This document shows positions 1-8,980 of a stretch of DNA of 64,000 nucleotides, one piece after another. Below the pieces are notes generated by a model. It did no database searches, was not told the DNA's origin, and saw only the letters and a list, made by a program, of their open reading frames with translations. The number at the start of each line of letters is the position of its first letter. The stretch's first letter is position 1. Source of the DNA: Pseudomonadota bacterium (GTDB lineage: Bacteria; Pseudomonadota; Gammaproteobacteria; Burkholderiales; Burkholderiaceae_C); NCBI GenBank assembly GCA_018241265.1, contig JAFEEF010000021.1:176112-240111 (forward strand). The letters are read 5' to 3'. A program made the position numbers and the translations under genes.

Positions 1-2039
1 TGACGCGCCACGCCGGCCGGCCGCTGACGGTGCAGTACGCGAGCCCCGAGCAGCTCGGCGGGCTGCCGCTGACGACCGCCTGCGACGTCTATGCGCTCGG
101 CGTCGTGCTGTACGAATTGCTGTGCGGCGAGCGGCCGTACGAACTGAAGACCACGTCGGCCGGCCGCCTGGAAGACGCGATCCTCGAAGCCGAGCCGCGC
201 CCGATGAGCCGCCGCGCGCTGAGCGACGAGCGCGCCGCGGCGCGCGGCACGACGCCCAAGGCGCTGCGGCAATCGCTCGCCCCCGAGCTCGATGCAGTGG
301 TGCTGCGCATGCTGGCCAAACGGCCGGCGGATCGCTACGGCTCGGTGGAATCGGTGCTCGCCGACATCGACCGCTGGCGGGACGGCGTGCCGGTGCTGGC
401 GCGGGTGCCGAGTGCGGTGTATCGGTTCAGGAAGTTCGTCGCGCGGCATCCGCTGGCGGTCGGGATGACGGCGCTGGCGGGGACGTCGTTGGTGGTCGTG
501 GCGACGGTGGCAGTGATGCTGGGACTGCAGGCACGCGAGGAGGCGAGCCGTTCGGCGGCCGCGACGCAGTTCCTGTTCGACATGTTCCGCAATGTCGATC
601 CGGACAATTCACAGGGCATCGGCCCGGTCGCCAGTGCGCTTCTGGAGAAGGGGCGCCAGCAGGTGCTGCGCACTATGGAGCGGCAGCCCGAGTTGCAGGC
701 CGAGCTCCTGGGTCGAATCGCCGACGTCCAGTGGGCGCGCTCCGACTACGTCGAGACGGACGAGACCCTGGCAGACGCTGCACGCATCTTTCAGCGTGTA
801 GGGCGCAATCGTGATAGCGCGATTGCCCTGGCGTTTCAGGCCAAGGTGGCCATCTATACCGGCGACTTCGCGCGATCCCGGGCGTTGTTGTCGAAGGCGC
901 TCGAAGTCCGCGGGAGCCACCCTCCCCGCGACGCCGCCTTCCAGGCCGCGATTGCTCATGTTGGCGGGCTGTTGCAGCGCAATGCGGGCGACCTGGCCGC
1001 GGCAAAGAGCAGTCTGCAGGAGGCGATCGACAGATCGACCGAGGCGTTCGGCCCGGACGACCAGAATACCGCCGCCATTCTTAGCGATCTCGCCAGCGTC
1101 GAATCTCAACTCGGGCAGTTCGGTCCTGCGGTCGAGCACATCCAGGACGCCATCGCTCGGACGCAACAAGTCGAAGGCTCACGGGCGACGGATCGCATCA
1201 CGATGCGTAACGTTCAGGCGGCGATCGAACAGCAGGCCGGCCGATATTCTGATGCCCTGCGCCATCTGAGGTCCATCGGTTCGGACTGCGAGCGATGGCT
1301 CGATAAGGAGAGCGAATACTGCACACAGGCGCGGCAGCGCGAGGCCGTGCTGCTACTGACCGAAGGGCGGGTCGAGGACGCCGGGGCGCTGTTGCCTTCG
1401 TTGGAACTGCAGGCCGGCAAGACGTCATCGCCGGTTCGGCAAGCGGAAGCAGCGATGACGATTTGTCGGATCGCAATGAGGGAAGCGGACGGTGAGCGGG
1501 CCTCTTCCATGTGCGAGCGAGTACAGATCCTGGCCGCAGGGGACTCGGACCCACGGCTTCCAATGCCGATCAAGTTGGCAGCGCAACTGGTGACGGCGGA
1601 ACTCTCGATATTCCTAGGCCAGCCGGACGACGCGATAGCGGGGCTCCGTAGTGCTGAGATAGGCCTGCGATCGCAGCAAGCCGTGCCGCCCGCCTTTGCG
1701 GCTCGACTGCACCTTTTGCAAGGGGTCGCGTTGCGTGCATCCGGTCGCATCGCGGAAAGCGCCGCGGCGTTGCGATTGGCCGTCGACGAGTGCGGTCGCG
1801 CGGCGGGTCCCAAGCATCCCACTACCTTGCTTGTGTCGGCCAATCTGGCGCGCAGTCTTTGGCTCATGGGCGAGTCCGGCAAAGCTCTCGAGGAGCTGTC
1901 GGCAGCACTCGTCGGCATGCGCGAGGTAGTAGAACCGCAAAGCCCGATTCTGGCCCGACTGTACGCATGGCAGCAGGCGTTGGGTCGGCCGGCCTTGGAG
2001 AGTTCTCGTGCGACCGATCTGGTCGATTTCTTGGTCTGA
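1..2039 (+). CDS. Serine/threonine protein kinase with TPR sensor half (5' truncated)
   Basis: The left edge of the window cuts this gene, so the ATP-binding lobe and catalytic loop are not visible. The first visible residues are the end of the activation segment (QYASPEQLGG, a G-T-x-x-Y-x-S-P-E type motif), followed by subdomain IX (DVYALGVVLYELLCGERPY) and the C-lobe motif MLAKRPADRYGS. A single hydrophobic segment (about nt 450-527) follows a basic patch. After it come some 500 residues of alpha-helical repeats that look like tetratricopeptide repeats. Known Ser/Thr kinases of this layout place the kinase in the cytoplasm and the repeats outside the membrane. Codon use in the repeat half is less GC-biased than in the kinase half. 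Substrate unknown. Confidence 0.88.
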   Translation, partial: TRHAGRPLTVQYASPEQLGGLPLTTACDVYALGVVLYELLCGERPYELKTTSAGRLEDAILEAEPRPMSRRALSDERAAARGTTPKALRQSLAPELDAVVLRMLAKRPADRYGSVESVLADIDRWRDGVPVLARVPSAVYRFRKFVARHPLAVGMTALAGTSLVVVATVAVMLGLQAREEASRSAAATQFLFDMFRNVDPDNSQGIGPVASALLEKGRQQVLRTMERQPELQAELLGRIADVQWARSDYVETDETLADAARIFQRVGRNRDSAIALAFQAKVAIYTGDFARSRALLSKALEVRGSHPPRDAAFQAAIAHVGGLLQRNAGDLAAAKSSLQEAIDRSTEAFGPDDQNTAAILSDLASVESQLGQFGPAVEHIQDAIARTQQVEGSRATDRITMRNVQAAIEQQAGRYSDALRHLRSIGSDCERWLDKESEYCTQARQREAVLLLTEGRVEDAGALLPSLELQAGKTSSPVRQAEAAMTICRIAMREADGERASSMCERVQILAAGDSDPRLPMPIKLAAQLVTAELSIFLGQPDDAIAGLRSAEIGLRSQQAVPPAFAARLHLLQGVALRASGRIAESAAALRLAVDECGRAAGPKHPTTLLVSANLARSLWLMGESGKALEELSAALVGMREVVEPQSPILARLYAWQQALGRPALESSRATDLVDFLV

Positions 2040-2055
2040 AGAAGGAGTGATGACG

Positions 2056-2259
2056 ATGAGCTCGAGCAACTACGCTATCGATCAACCCGCTGACAGAGAT
2101 GACGATGACAGCGACGGAGGACGCACCAGTCGCGGCGCAGTGCCGCAGGGCGGCGGCGGGGCTGGGAGCACGCCGTCGTGGCCTTTCTCGATCACGATCA
2201 CGATCGAGATCAAAGGCGAATCGACCTGCCCGCCGGACGTGAAGGTCCGCAAGGGCTAG
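2056..2259 (+). CDS. Small acidic hypothetical protein downstream of the kinase
   Basis: A 67-residue protein I do not recognise. It begins 16 nt after the kinase stop. AAGGAG at 2042-2047 sits 8 nt before the ATG at 2056; an in-frame ATG at 2050 is only 2 nt from that box and is less likely. The protein has an acidic run (DRDDDDSDGG), a Gly-rich linker and a C-terminal block with alternating Ile/Thr (FSITITIEIKG) and one Cys. There is no signal peptide. The spacing suggests co-transcription with the kinase, so a substrate or partner of the kinase is possible, but that is inference. Confidence 0.55.
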   Translation: MSSSNYAIDQPADRDDDDSDGGRTSRGAVPQGGGGAGSTPSWPFSITITIEIKGESTCPPDVKVRKG

Positions 2260-2361
2260 TTTTCGCCCGACGCTGTCCGCTTTCATCCGCCTTCTCCGTA
2301 TGCACGATCGAAGCCCGCTCAGTTGTAGGTGGGCCTCGATCCAGGCACACAGGAGCAGGCC

Positions 2362-2757
2362 TTGAGCGCATTCAGCATTTACGCCGCCAGCCGTCACACC
2401 TCTTACCGCGAGCCGCGCGCATCGGTACCGCCGCTGCGCCCGCCGAGTTCGGCGCTGCGTCGGGCGGTGCTCGATGATGCGAGTTCCAGCGTCGAGATCC
2501 ATGGCGGCCGCGACGGCGCGTTCGACGCCGCGGTCGCGCTGTACGAGCAGGGCCGCTGGGCCGACGCGTTCAAGGCGCTGATGCGGCTGGCCGACCTCGG
2601 CCATGCCGCGGCAGCCAAGCTCGCGCTGCTGATGCTGCGCTACGGCGCGGCGCTCTACGGCACGGCGCTCTGCGCCGAGGCACAGCAGATCGCCCGCTGG
2701 GCCGCGCTCGTCATCGACGCCGGCAAGCCGCGCACGAGCTACGCCGGCCGGCAGTAG
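2362..2757 (+). CDS. Hypothetical protein with one TPR/Sel1-like helical pair
   Basis: A 131-residue protein of unknown function. The start chosen is TTG at 2362 because AGGAG at 2351-2355 lies 6 nt upstream; a GTG at 2329 in the same frame lacks such a site. The first 60 residues are Pro/Ser-rich. The second half (ALYEQGRWADAFKALMRLAD, then a second helix) resembles a Sel1/TPR hairpin. It ends just before a REP-like palindrome. Co-transcription with the upstream kinase genes is possible (about 100 nt gap). Confidence 0.55.
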   Translation: MSAFSIYAASRHTSYREPRASVPPLRPPSSALRRAVLDDASSSVEIHGGRDGAFDAAVALYEQGRWADAFKALMRLADLGHAAAAKLALLMLRYGAALYGTALCAEAQQIARWAALVIDAGKPRTSYAGRQ

Positions 2758-2761
2758 CCCG

Positions 2762-2803
2762 CCTCACTCCCTCTCCCGCCCGCGGGAGAGGGCCGGGGTG
2801 AGG
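2762..2803. repeat. REP-like palindrome overlapping the 3' end of the lytic transglycosylase gene
   Basis: The sequence forms a long imperfect hairpin: CCTCAC and CTCTCCCGC on the left pair with GCGGGAGAG and GTGAGG on the right. On the minus strand it encodes the tail LTPALSRGRERE of the transglycosylase, a peptide familiar from many proteobacterial proteins whose ends were overrun by this type of dispersed repeat. It lies between two convergent genes and may act as a bidirectional transcription stop or mRNA stabiliser. No U-tract follows it. Confidence 0.7.
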
Positions 2804-3981
2804 GCAGCGGCGCCGTCGGCACGCTCGATGTCGCGCCGCACGGCCTCGCCGAGCTCGATCACCGCCATCGCGTAATAGCTCGACCAGTTGTAGCGCGTGA
2901 TCGCATAGAAGTTCGTCGTGCCCGCCACATAGGAGGGCGCGGCACTGCCGTTCTGCAGCTCGACCAGCGCCAGCCGCAGTTCACTGGCCGCGGGCGCTGC
3001 CATGCCGGCGAGCAGCGTCCCATCCAGCCGGGCACCGCGGCGCGCGAACTCGTCGACCGTGAAGCTCGGCAGGATGTCCGGCGCCAAGAGCGCGGCCCGC
3101 TCGCTCGTGTCGACCGGCGCCAGCACCGGCAGCCGCGTCGGCAGCCCGCGCTGCCAGCCGAACTCGGCGAGGTAATGGGCGACGCTGCCGATCACGTCGG
3201 CGGCATCGGCGTGCAGGTCGACATGGCCGTCGCCGTCGAAGTCGACCGCGTACTTCAGCACGCTCGACGGCATGAACTGCGGCATGCCCATCGCGCCCGC
3301 ATAGCTGCCCTTGAGCGCCAGCGGCTCGATCCCTTCGTCATGGCACATCACGAGGTAGCTCTCGAGCTCGTCGCGGAAGAAGGCGCTGCGGTCCTTGCGC
3401 CCGGCCGGGAAGTCGAACGACAGCGTCGCGAGGGCGTCGACGATCCGGAAGCCGCCCATCTGCCGGCCGTACAGCGTCTCGACGCCGACGATGCCGACGA
3501 CGATCTCCGGCGGCACGCCGTACACCGCTTCGGCCTTGGCCAGCCAGGCGGCGTTGGCGCGCCAGAACGCGCTGCCGGCGCGCAGCCGCACCGGCTCGAC
3601 GAAGCGCGCCCGATAGGCCGCCCAGTTCTTCGCGGTGCCGGCCGGCGGCGGCAGGATCAGCCGTGCCACCTCGGGCAGGTAGCGCGCCTGCGCGAGCGCA
3701 CCGCGGACCCAGGCCGGGTCGAGCGAACGGCGCGCCGCGACGTCGTCGGCATAGCGCATCACGTCGGCACGCAGCCCATAGGCGACCGGCGCCGGTCTTG
3801 CGGCATGGCGCTTGCCCGCCTGCGCAGGGGCAGGCTTGCCGGCCGGCTTGTTGGCATGTGCGCCGATCGCCAGCGTGAGGCTCGTCAGCGCGACGCACGA
3901 GGCCAGGAGAAAACGCGTAGGGGTCATGCGCGACATCGAGCGGGACAGGGTGCGGCACGTACGTTGCCGGCGCGTGCGCAT
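2764..3981 (-). CDS. Lytic murein transglycosylase, MltB/SltB type
   Basis: Cleaves the MurNAc-GlcNAc bond of peptidoglycan in the periplasm. The catalytic Glu is in VVGIVGVETLYG (about residue 168). The typical AMGMPQFMPSS and DFDGDGHVDLH blocks follow. A signal peptide (FLLASCVALTSLTLAIGAHA) is present but there is no lipobox Cys at the cleavage site, so the enzyme looks soluble rather than a lipoprotein. The ATG at 3981 overlaps the upstream stop as TAATG, suggesting coupling to the transglutaminase gene. Internal ATGs at 3936 and 3927 would give a shorter, more typical signal peptide and cannot be excluded. The C-terminus runs into a REP-like repeat. Confidence 0.88.
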   Translation of the reverse strand: MRTRRQRTCRTLSRSMSRMTPTRFLLASCVALTSLTLAIGAHANKPAGKPAPAQAGKRHAARPAPVAYGLRADVMRYADDVAARRSLDPAWVRGALAQARYLPEVARLILPPPAGTAKNWAAYRARFVEPVRLRAGSAFWRANAAWLAKAEAVYGVPPEIVVGIVGVETLYGRQMGGFRIVDALATLSFDFPAGRKDRSAFFRDELESYLVMCHDEGIEPLALKGSYAGAMGMPQFMPSSVLKYAVDFDGDGHVDLHADAADVIGSVAHYLAEFGWQRGLPTRLPVLAPVDTSERAALLAPDILPSFTVDEFARRGARLDGTLLAGMAAPAASELRLALVELQNGSAAPSYVAGTTNFYAITRYNWSSYYAMAVIELGEAVRRDIERADGAAALTPALSRGRERE

Positions 3982-6053
3982 TATCCGTGCGCGCCCTGCG
4001 CCGCCGTCTGGCGCAGGCGCCGCACGCCGGCGACGAAGCGCCGCGTCAGCGACGGGTCCGGCCGCGTCGCCGGTGCGCGCCCATAGCGCTGGCGCTCGAG
4101 CGTCTCCAGCAGCATCGCGATCGGTTCACCGGGCGTGCCGTAGCGCGCGCGCACGCGGCGCGCCAGCATGCCGGGCGGATCGTGCATCGCGGCCTCGATG
4201 CCGGCACCGCGCAGCGCGCGCCGCAGGCGCTCCATCTGGCGCACCCAGGGATCGACGCGATGCCGGTCCCACCACGCCCACGCTGCCGCGGCCAGCGCCA
4301 GCGTGCTGAGCGCGCCGATCAACAGCAGGCTCAGATCCTCCCAGCTCGGCGAGCTGTAGCCCAGGCCCTTCAGCACGTCGAGCTGCTGGCCGCGCGAGTA
4401 GTTCAGTACCCACTGGTTCCAGCGGTTGTTGAGCGCCTCCCAGCGATCGCGCAGTTCGGCCAGCAGGGCAGGATCGACGCTGCCGAGCGCGCCGGCGACG
4501 AGCCCGGGCGGCGGCGCCAGGCGCACGCTGCGGTTGATGCGATCGGGCGCGACCGCGGCCGTGGGGTCGGCACGCACCCAGCCGACGCCGCTCTGCCAGT
4601 ACTCGGCCCAGGCATGCGCCGAGCTCTGGCGCACGATGTAGTAGCCGTCGACCGGCACCGGCTCGGCGCCCTGGTAGCCGGTGACGACGCGTGCCGGCAC
4701 GCCCATCGCGCGCATCACGACGACGAAGGCGGCCGCATAGTGCTCGCAGAAGCCCTGGCGTTGATCGAGCCAGAACGCGTCGATCGAGTTCGCGCCGGTG
4801 TAGTCGGGCGGCGCCAGCGTGTAGCTGTAGCCGCCGCTGCGGATGTGGCGCAGCACCGCTCGCGCGAGCTCGCCCGCACCGGCGCCGGCGAGCAAGGGAT
4901 CGCTGCGCAGTTGCTCGGCCCAGGCGCGCGTGCGCGGGTTCGCGTCGGACGGCAGCTCGAGATCGGCCTGCACCGCGGCGGTCATGCGCTGCGGCCCGGG
5001 CTGGAAGCGCGTGTAGGCGCGCGCGCTGAAGCGCACGCGTTCGAAGACCGGCCGGTCCGCCGCCCAGGTGAGGTCGGCGCGCTGCGTCACCTGCATGCCT
5101 TCGAGCTGCGGGCCCTCGGTCGTCAGCTCGAGCAGCGGCAGCACCGACAGGCGCAGCGGCTCGAGCGTGATCTCGTAGTCCACCGGTTCGCCCGCAACGC
5201 GCGGCGGCGCGGCCGCCGGCACGACGCGTCCCTGGAACGCCGGCCGCCACTCGCTGCCGTCGAAGCGCGACAGCACCGGCCCGCGGAAGTACATCGCCTC
5301 GGGCGGCGGTACCTTGCCGGCAAAGCGCAGGCGCAGCGCCACGCTGTCGTCCTGCGCCACCTCGGCCAGCGTGCCCAGCTTCATGCTGTTGGACAGGCCG
5401 GTGCGCGAGATGCCGTCCTGCGGCACGCCCCAGAGCGGCCCGATGCGCGGGAACAGCACGAACAGCAGCGCCATCACCGGCGCGCCGAGCAGCGCGGTGC
5501 GCGCCGACAGCGCCGCGGCCTGGCGCAGGCTGGGCTGGCCGACCGGCATGTGCGCGAGCACGAGGGCCGTCAGCAGGCCCCACACCGATACCAGCATCGC
5601 CATCGCCACGAGCAGCGACTGCGAGTAGAGGAAGTGCGTGAGGATCAGGAAGAAGCCGAGGAAGAACACCACGAAGGCATCGCGCCGGGCGCGCAGCTCG
5701 AGCGTCTTCAGCCCCATCAGCACGACCGCCATCGTGATGCCCGGCTCCTTGCCGAGCAGCGAGCGGTACGACCACAGGGTCAGCGCCGCCGCGACGACGA
5801 GCACCGCGACGAGCAGCCAGCGGCTCGGCAAGGCGCCGTTGGTCAGCGCCAGTTCGGCACGCCAGATCAGCACGACGGCGGTCAGCGCGATGCACCAGCC
5901 GGGCAGGTGCGAGACGTGCGGCATCACGGTCCACGCGATCACGCCGAGCAGGAACAGCGTGTCGCGCGCGTCGCGCGGCAGGTGCCGCCAGTTGGTCCAG
6001 CGCAGTGCGCGCAGGCTCGCGGCCGCGCGGTCGGCCGGGTTCAGGCCGCCCAT
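3981..6053 (-). CDS. tgpA: TgpA-type membrane transglutaminase-like protease (DUF3488)
   Basis: 690 residues. The N-terminal third has several transmembrane helices (for example LFLLGVIAWTVMPHV), then a large periplasmic domain with a transglutaminase core, then a C-terminal helix (LLLIGALSTLALAAAAWAW) and a short cytoplasmic tail. The triad is intact: Cys436 in GFCEHYA, His480 in SAHAWAEYW and Asp496 in VRADPTA. In Pseudomonas TgpA is an essential periplasmic transglutaminase; its role here is inferred from homology. The start at 6053 overlaps the DUF58 gene by 13 nt. Much longer readings upstream in this frame are antisense-like composition artefacts. Confidence 0.93.
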   Translation of the reverse strand: MGGLNPADRAAASLRALRWTNWRHLPRDARDTLFLLGVIAWTVMPHVSHLPGWCIALTAVVLIWRAELALTNGALPSRWLLVAVLVVAAALTLWSYRSLLGKEPGITMAVVLMGLKTLELRARRDAFVVFFLGFFLILTHFLYSQSLLVAMAMLVSVWGLLTALVLAHMPVGQPSLRQAAALSARTALLGAPVMALLFVLFPRIGPLWGVPQDGISRTGLSNSMKLGTLAEVAQDDSVALRLRFAGKVPPPEAMYFRGPVLSRFDGSEWRPAFQGRVVPAAAPPRVAGEPVDYEITLEPLRLSVLPLLELTTEGPQLEGMQVTQRADLTWAADRPVFERVRFSARAYTRFQPGPQRMTAAVQADLELPSDANPRTRAWAEQLRSDPLLAGAGAGELARAVLRHIRSGGYSYTLAPPDYTGANSIDAFWLDQRQGFCEHYAAAFVVVMRAMGVPARVVTGYQGAEPVPVDGYYIVRQSSAHAWAEYWQSGVGWVRADPTAAVAPDRINRSVRLAPPPGLVAGALGSVDPALLAELRDRWEALNNRWNQWVLNYSRGQQLDVLKGLGYSSPSWEDLSLLLIGALSTLALAAAAWAWWDRHRVDPWVRQMERLRRALRGAGIEAAMHDPPGMLARRVRARYGTPGEPIAMLLETLERQRYGRAPATRPDPSLTRRFVAGVRRLRQTAAQGAHG

Positions 6054-7051
6054 AGCGCGAGTGCCTCCAGGCAATGCCGCCGTTGCGCGTCGCCGCTCGC
6101 CGGCGCGATCGTCGAGCCCGGCAGCGCGAGGCCGAAATCGGCCCCCACGCGGTGCGCGGCGATCGTCCACGCGGCCAGGCGCGACAGGCGGTCTTCCGGC
6201 GCGAGGCCGGTGCAGGCCTGCCAGTCGAGCCACAGCTCCTGGTGCATCGACGCGGTGGTGTCGCGGCTCACCAGATCGCCGCCCGCCTGCAGGGCCTGGG
6301 CCGCCTTCTTCCAGGCGACGAGCTTCAACGGATCGCCGCGCCGGTAGGCGCGCACGCCTTCGACCTCGCCGCCGCCGCTGGCGCGCCGCTGGCTCGGACC
6401 GCCGGGCATCGCGCGCGCCGCAGGCAATGCCGCCGCGGGCCGCTCCGGCTTCGGATAGACGAGCAGGCGCGCGGCCGGCCGCCACACGGTCCAGGTGCGG
6501 AACAGGCCGAGCGGGAAGCGCGTCTCGGCGGTCAGGGTCGGCGCGTCGTGGTGGCCGCGCTGCCCCGGCACGAAGCCGACGTGCGCGATCGTCTGGCCGC
6601 CCGCGGGCACGTCGGTCCAGGTCAGGGTCGACGCGGCCGCGCGCGCGACCTTGAGGCCGATGCCGAAGCGCGCCCGTCCCGGGCTCGTCAGCACGACCTC
6701 GAGCAGCGCCGCGTCGCCGGCAAAGACCGGCGCCATCGGCTTCAGGTGCAGGGTCAGGCCGCGCAAGGTCGCGTGGGTCAGGTGCATCGACACGATGCCG
6801 CTGCCGGCGAGCAGGAAGGTCAGCACGTAGCCGAGGTTGAGCTGGTAGTTGATCGACGCGAGCAGCAGCACCAGCAGGGTCAGCCCGAACATGAAGCCGG
6901 CGCGCGTCGGCAGGATGTAGACGTTGCCCTGGGTCAGCAGCAAGGTGTCGGTGCGCAGCAGGCGCTGGTCGAGCCAGCGCTGGAAGCGGGCGCGGACCCA
7001 GGCGGCGGGGTTGAGCCGCTGCGCGAGCACCAGGCCGGTCGTCGCGGGCAT
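6041..7051 (-). CDS. DUF58 domain protein
   Basis: 336 residues. Two adjacent hydrophobic helices lie near residues 50-90 (MFGLTLLVLLLASINY and VLTFLLAGSGIVSM). The DUF58 hallmark follows: EVEGVRAYRRGDPLKLVAWKK. DUF58 proteins are regularly encoded between a MoxR ATPase and a TgpA-like transglutaminase, as here, and are thought to act with the ATPase in envelope homeostasis; the molecular function is not known. ATG at 7051 begins 11 nt after the moxR stop and its end overlaps tgpA, consistent with one transcript. Confidence 0.9.
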   Translation of the reverse strand: MPATTGLVLAQRLNPAAWVRARFQRWLDQRLLRTDTLLLTQGNVYILPTRAGFMFGLTLLVLLLASINYQLNLGYVLTFLLAGSGIVSMHLTHATLRGLTLHLKPMAPVFAGDAALLEVVLTSPGRARFGIGLKVARAAASTLTWTDVPAGGQTIAHVGFVPGQRGHHDAPTLTAETRFPLGLFRTWTVWRPAARLLVYPKPERPAAALPAARAMPGGPSQRRASGGGEVEGVRAYRRGDPLKLVAWKKAAQALQAGGDLVSRDTTASMHQELWLDWQACTGLAPEDRLSRLAAWTIAAHRVGADFGLALPGSTIAPASGDAQRRHCLEALALWAA

Positions 7052-7062
7052 CGGCCCCGGCC

Positions 7063-7980
<918 letters not shown>

Positions 7981-8022
7981 GGGCCCGCACCATAGCCTAA
8001 AAGCCGGACCCGCAAAGCCATC

Positions 8023-8958
8023 ATGAAGACTGCCATCTACAGCCATCCCGATTGCAAGGGCCACGACATGGGCCACGGCCATCCGGAATGCCCGGAGCGG
8101 CTCGATGCGATCCACGACTACCTGCTCGCGACCGGGCTCGACATCGCGCTCGAGCAGCGCGAGGCGCCGGTCGTCGCGATGGACGACGTGACGCATGCGC
8201 ACAGCGCGAACTACGCCGCCGCGCTCGACGACCTGCTGCAGCAGGTCGAGCAGGGCGGGCGGATGCGTGCGCTCGATCCCGACACCAGCGCCTGCGCCGG
8301 CACCCGCCAGGCGGTGTTGCGCGCGGCCGGTGCGGCGGTCGCGGCGACCGATGCGGTGCTCGACGGCGAGATCGCCAACGCCTTCTGCGCGGTGCGCCCG
8401 CCCGGCCACCATGCGACGCGTGACCAGGCGATGGGCTTCTGCTTCATCAACAACGTCGTCGTCGCGGCGCGCCATGCGCTCGACGCGCGCGGCCTCGAGC
8501 GCGTCGCGATCGTCGACTTCGACGTGCACCACGGCAACGGCACCGAGGACATCGTCGCCAACGACGAGCGCATCCTGATGGTGAGCTTCTTCCAGGATCC
8601 GCTCTACCCGGGCAGCGGCCGCCATCCGCTCGGCGACAACATGGTGAACCTGCCGATCCCACCGTACACGCGCGGGCCCGAGATCCGCCGGCAGATCGAG
8701 GCGCACTGGCTGCCGCGCCTGAACGACTTCGCGCCGCAGATGGTCTTCGTGTCGGCCGGCTTCGACGCGCACCGCGACGACGGGCTCGGCCAGCTCGGCC
8801 TGGTCGAGGCCGACTACGCCTGGATCACGCAGCGCCTCGTCGAGGTCGCCGACCGCCATGCCGGCGGGCGCATCGTGTCGTGCCTCGAAGGCGGCTACAA
8901 CCTCGGCGCGCTGGCGCGCAGCGTCGCGGCGCACGTGAAGGTGCTGGCGCGTGTCTGA
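8023..8958 (+). CDS. Histone deacetylase family zinc hydrolase (acetylpolyamine-type)
   Basis: 311 residues covering the whole arginase/deacetylase fold. Visible active-site blocks are RPPGHHATRD (His pair), IVDFDVHHGNGTED (zinc-binding Asp and His) and SAGFDAHRDD (second zinc-binding Asp). Bacterial members deacetylate small amides such as acetylpolyamines or act on protein lysines; the substrate here cannot be read from sequence. No signal peptide, so cytoplasmic. It is transcribed divergently from moxR and is followed 22 nt later by the MscS gene. Confidence 0.93.
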   Translation: MKTAIYSHPDCKGHDMGHGHPECPERLDAIHDYLLATGLDIALEQREAPVVAMDDVTHAHSANYAAALDDLLQQVEQGGRMRALDPDTSACAGTRQAVLRAAGAAVAATDAVLDGEIANAFCAVRPPGHHATRDQAMGFCFINNVVVAARHALDARGLERVAIVDFDVHHGNGTEDIVANDERILMVSFFQDPLYPGSGRHPLGDNMVNLPIPPYTRGPEIRRQIEAHWLPRLNDFAPQMVFVSAGFDAHRDDGLGQLGLVEADYAWITQRLVEVADRHAGGRIVSCLEGGYNLGALARSVAAHVKVLARV

Positions 8959-8980
8959 TCGCTGCGCCTGACCGGCGGCC

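Noticed and set aside
30..2039. The GTG at position 30 as the kinase start
   Set aside because: The reading frame is open to the window edge and the first residues are already the kinase activation segment, so the gene begins upstream of the window.
3987..6347. A 786-codon plus-strand open frame
   Set aside because: Antisense shadow of tgpA and DUF58, with low-complexity Arg/His/Gln composition and no motif.
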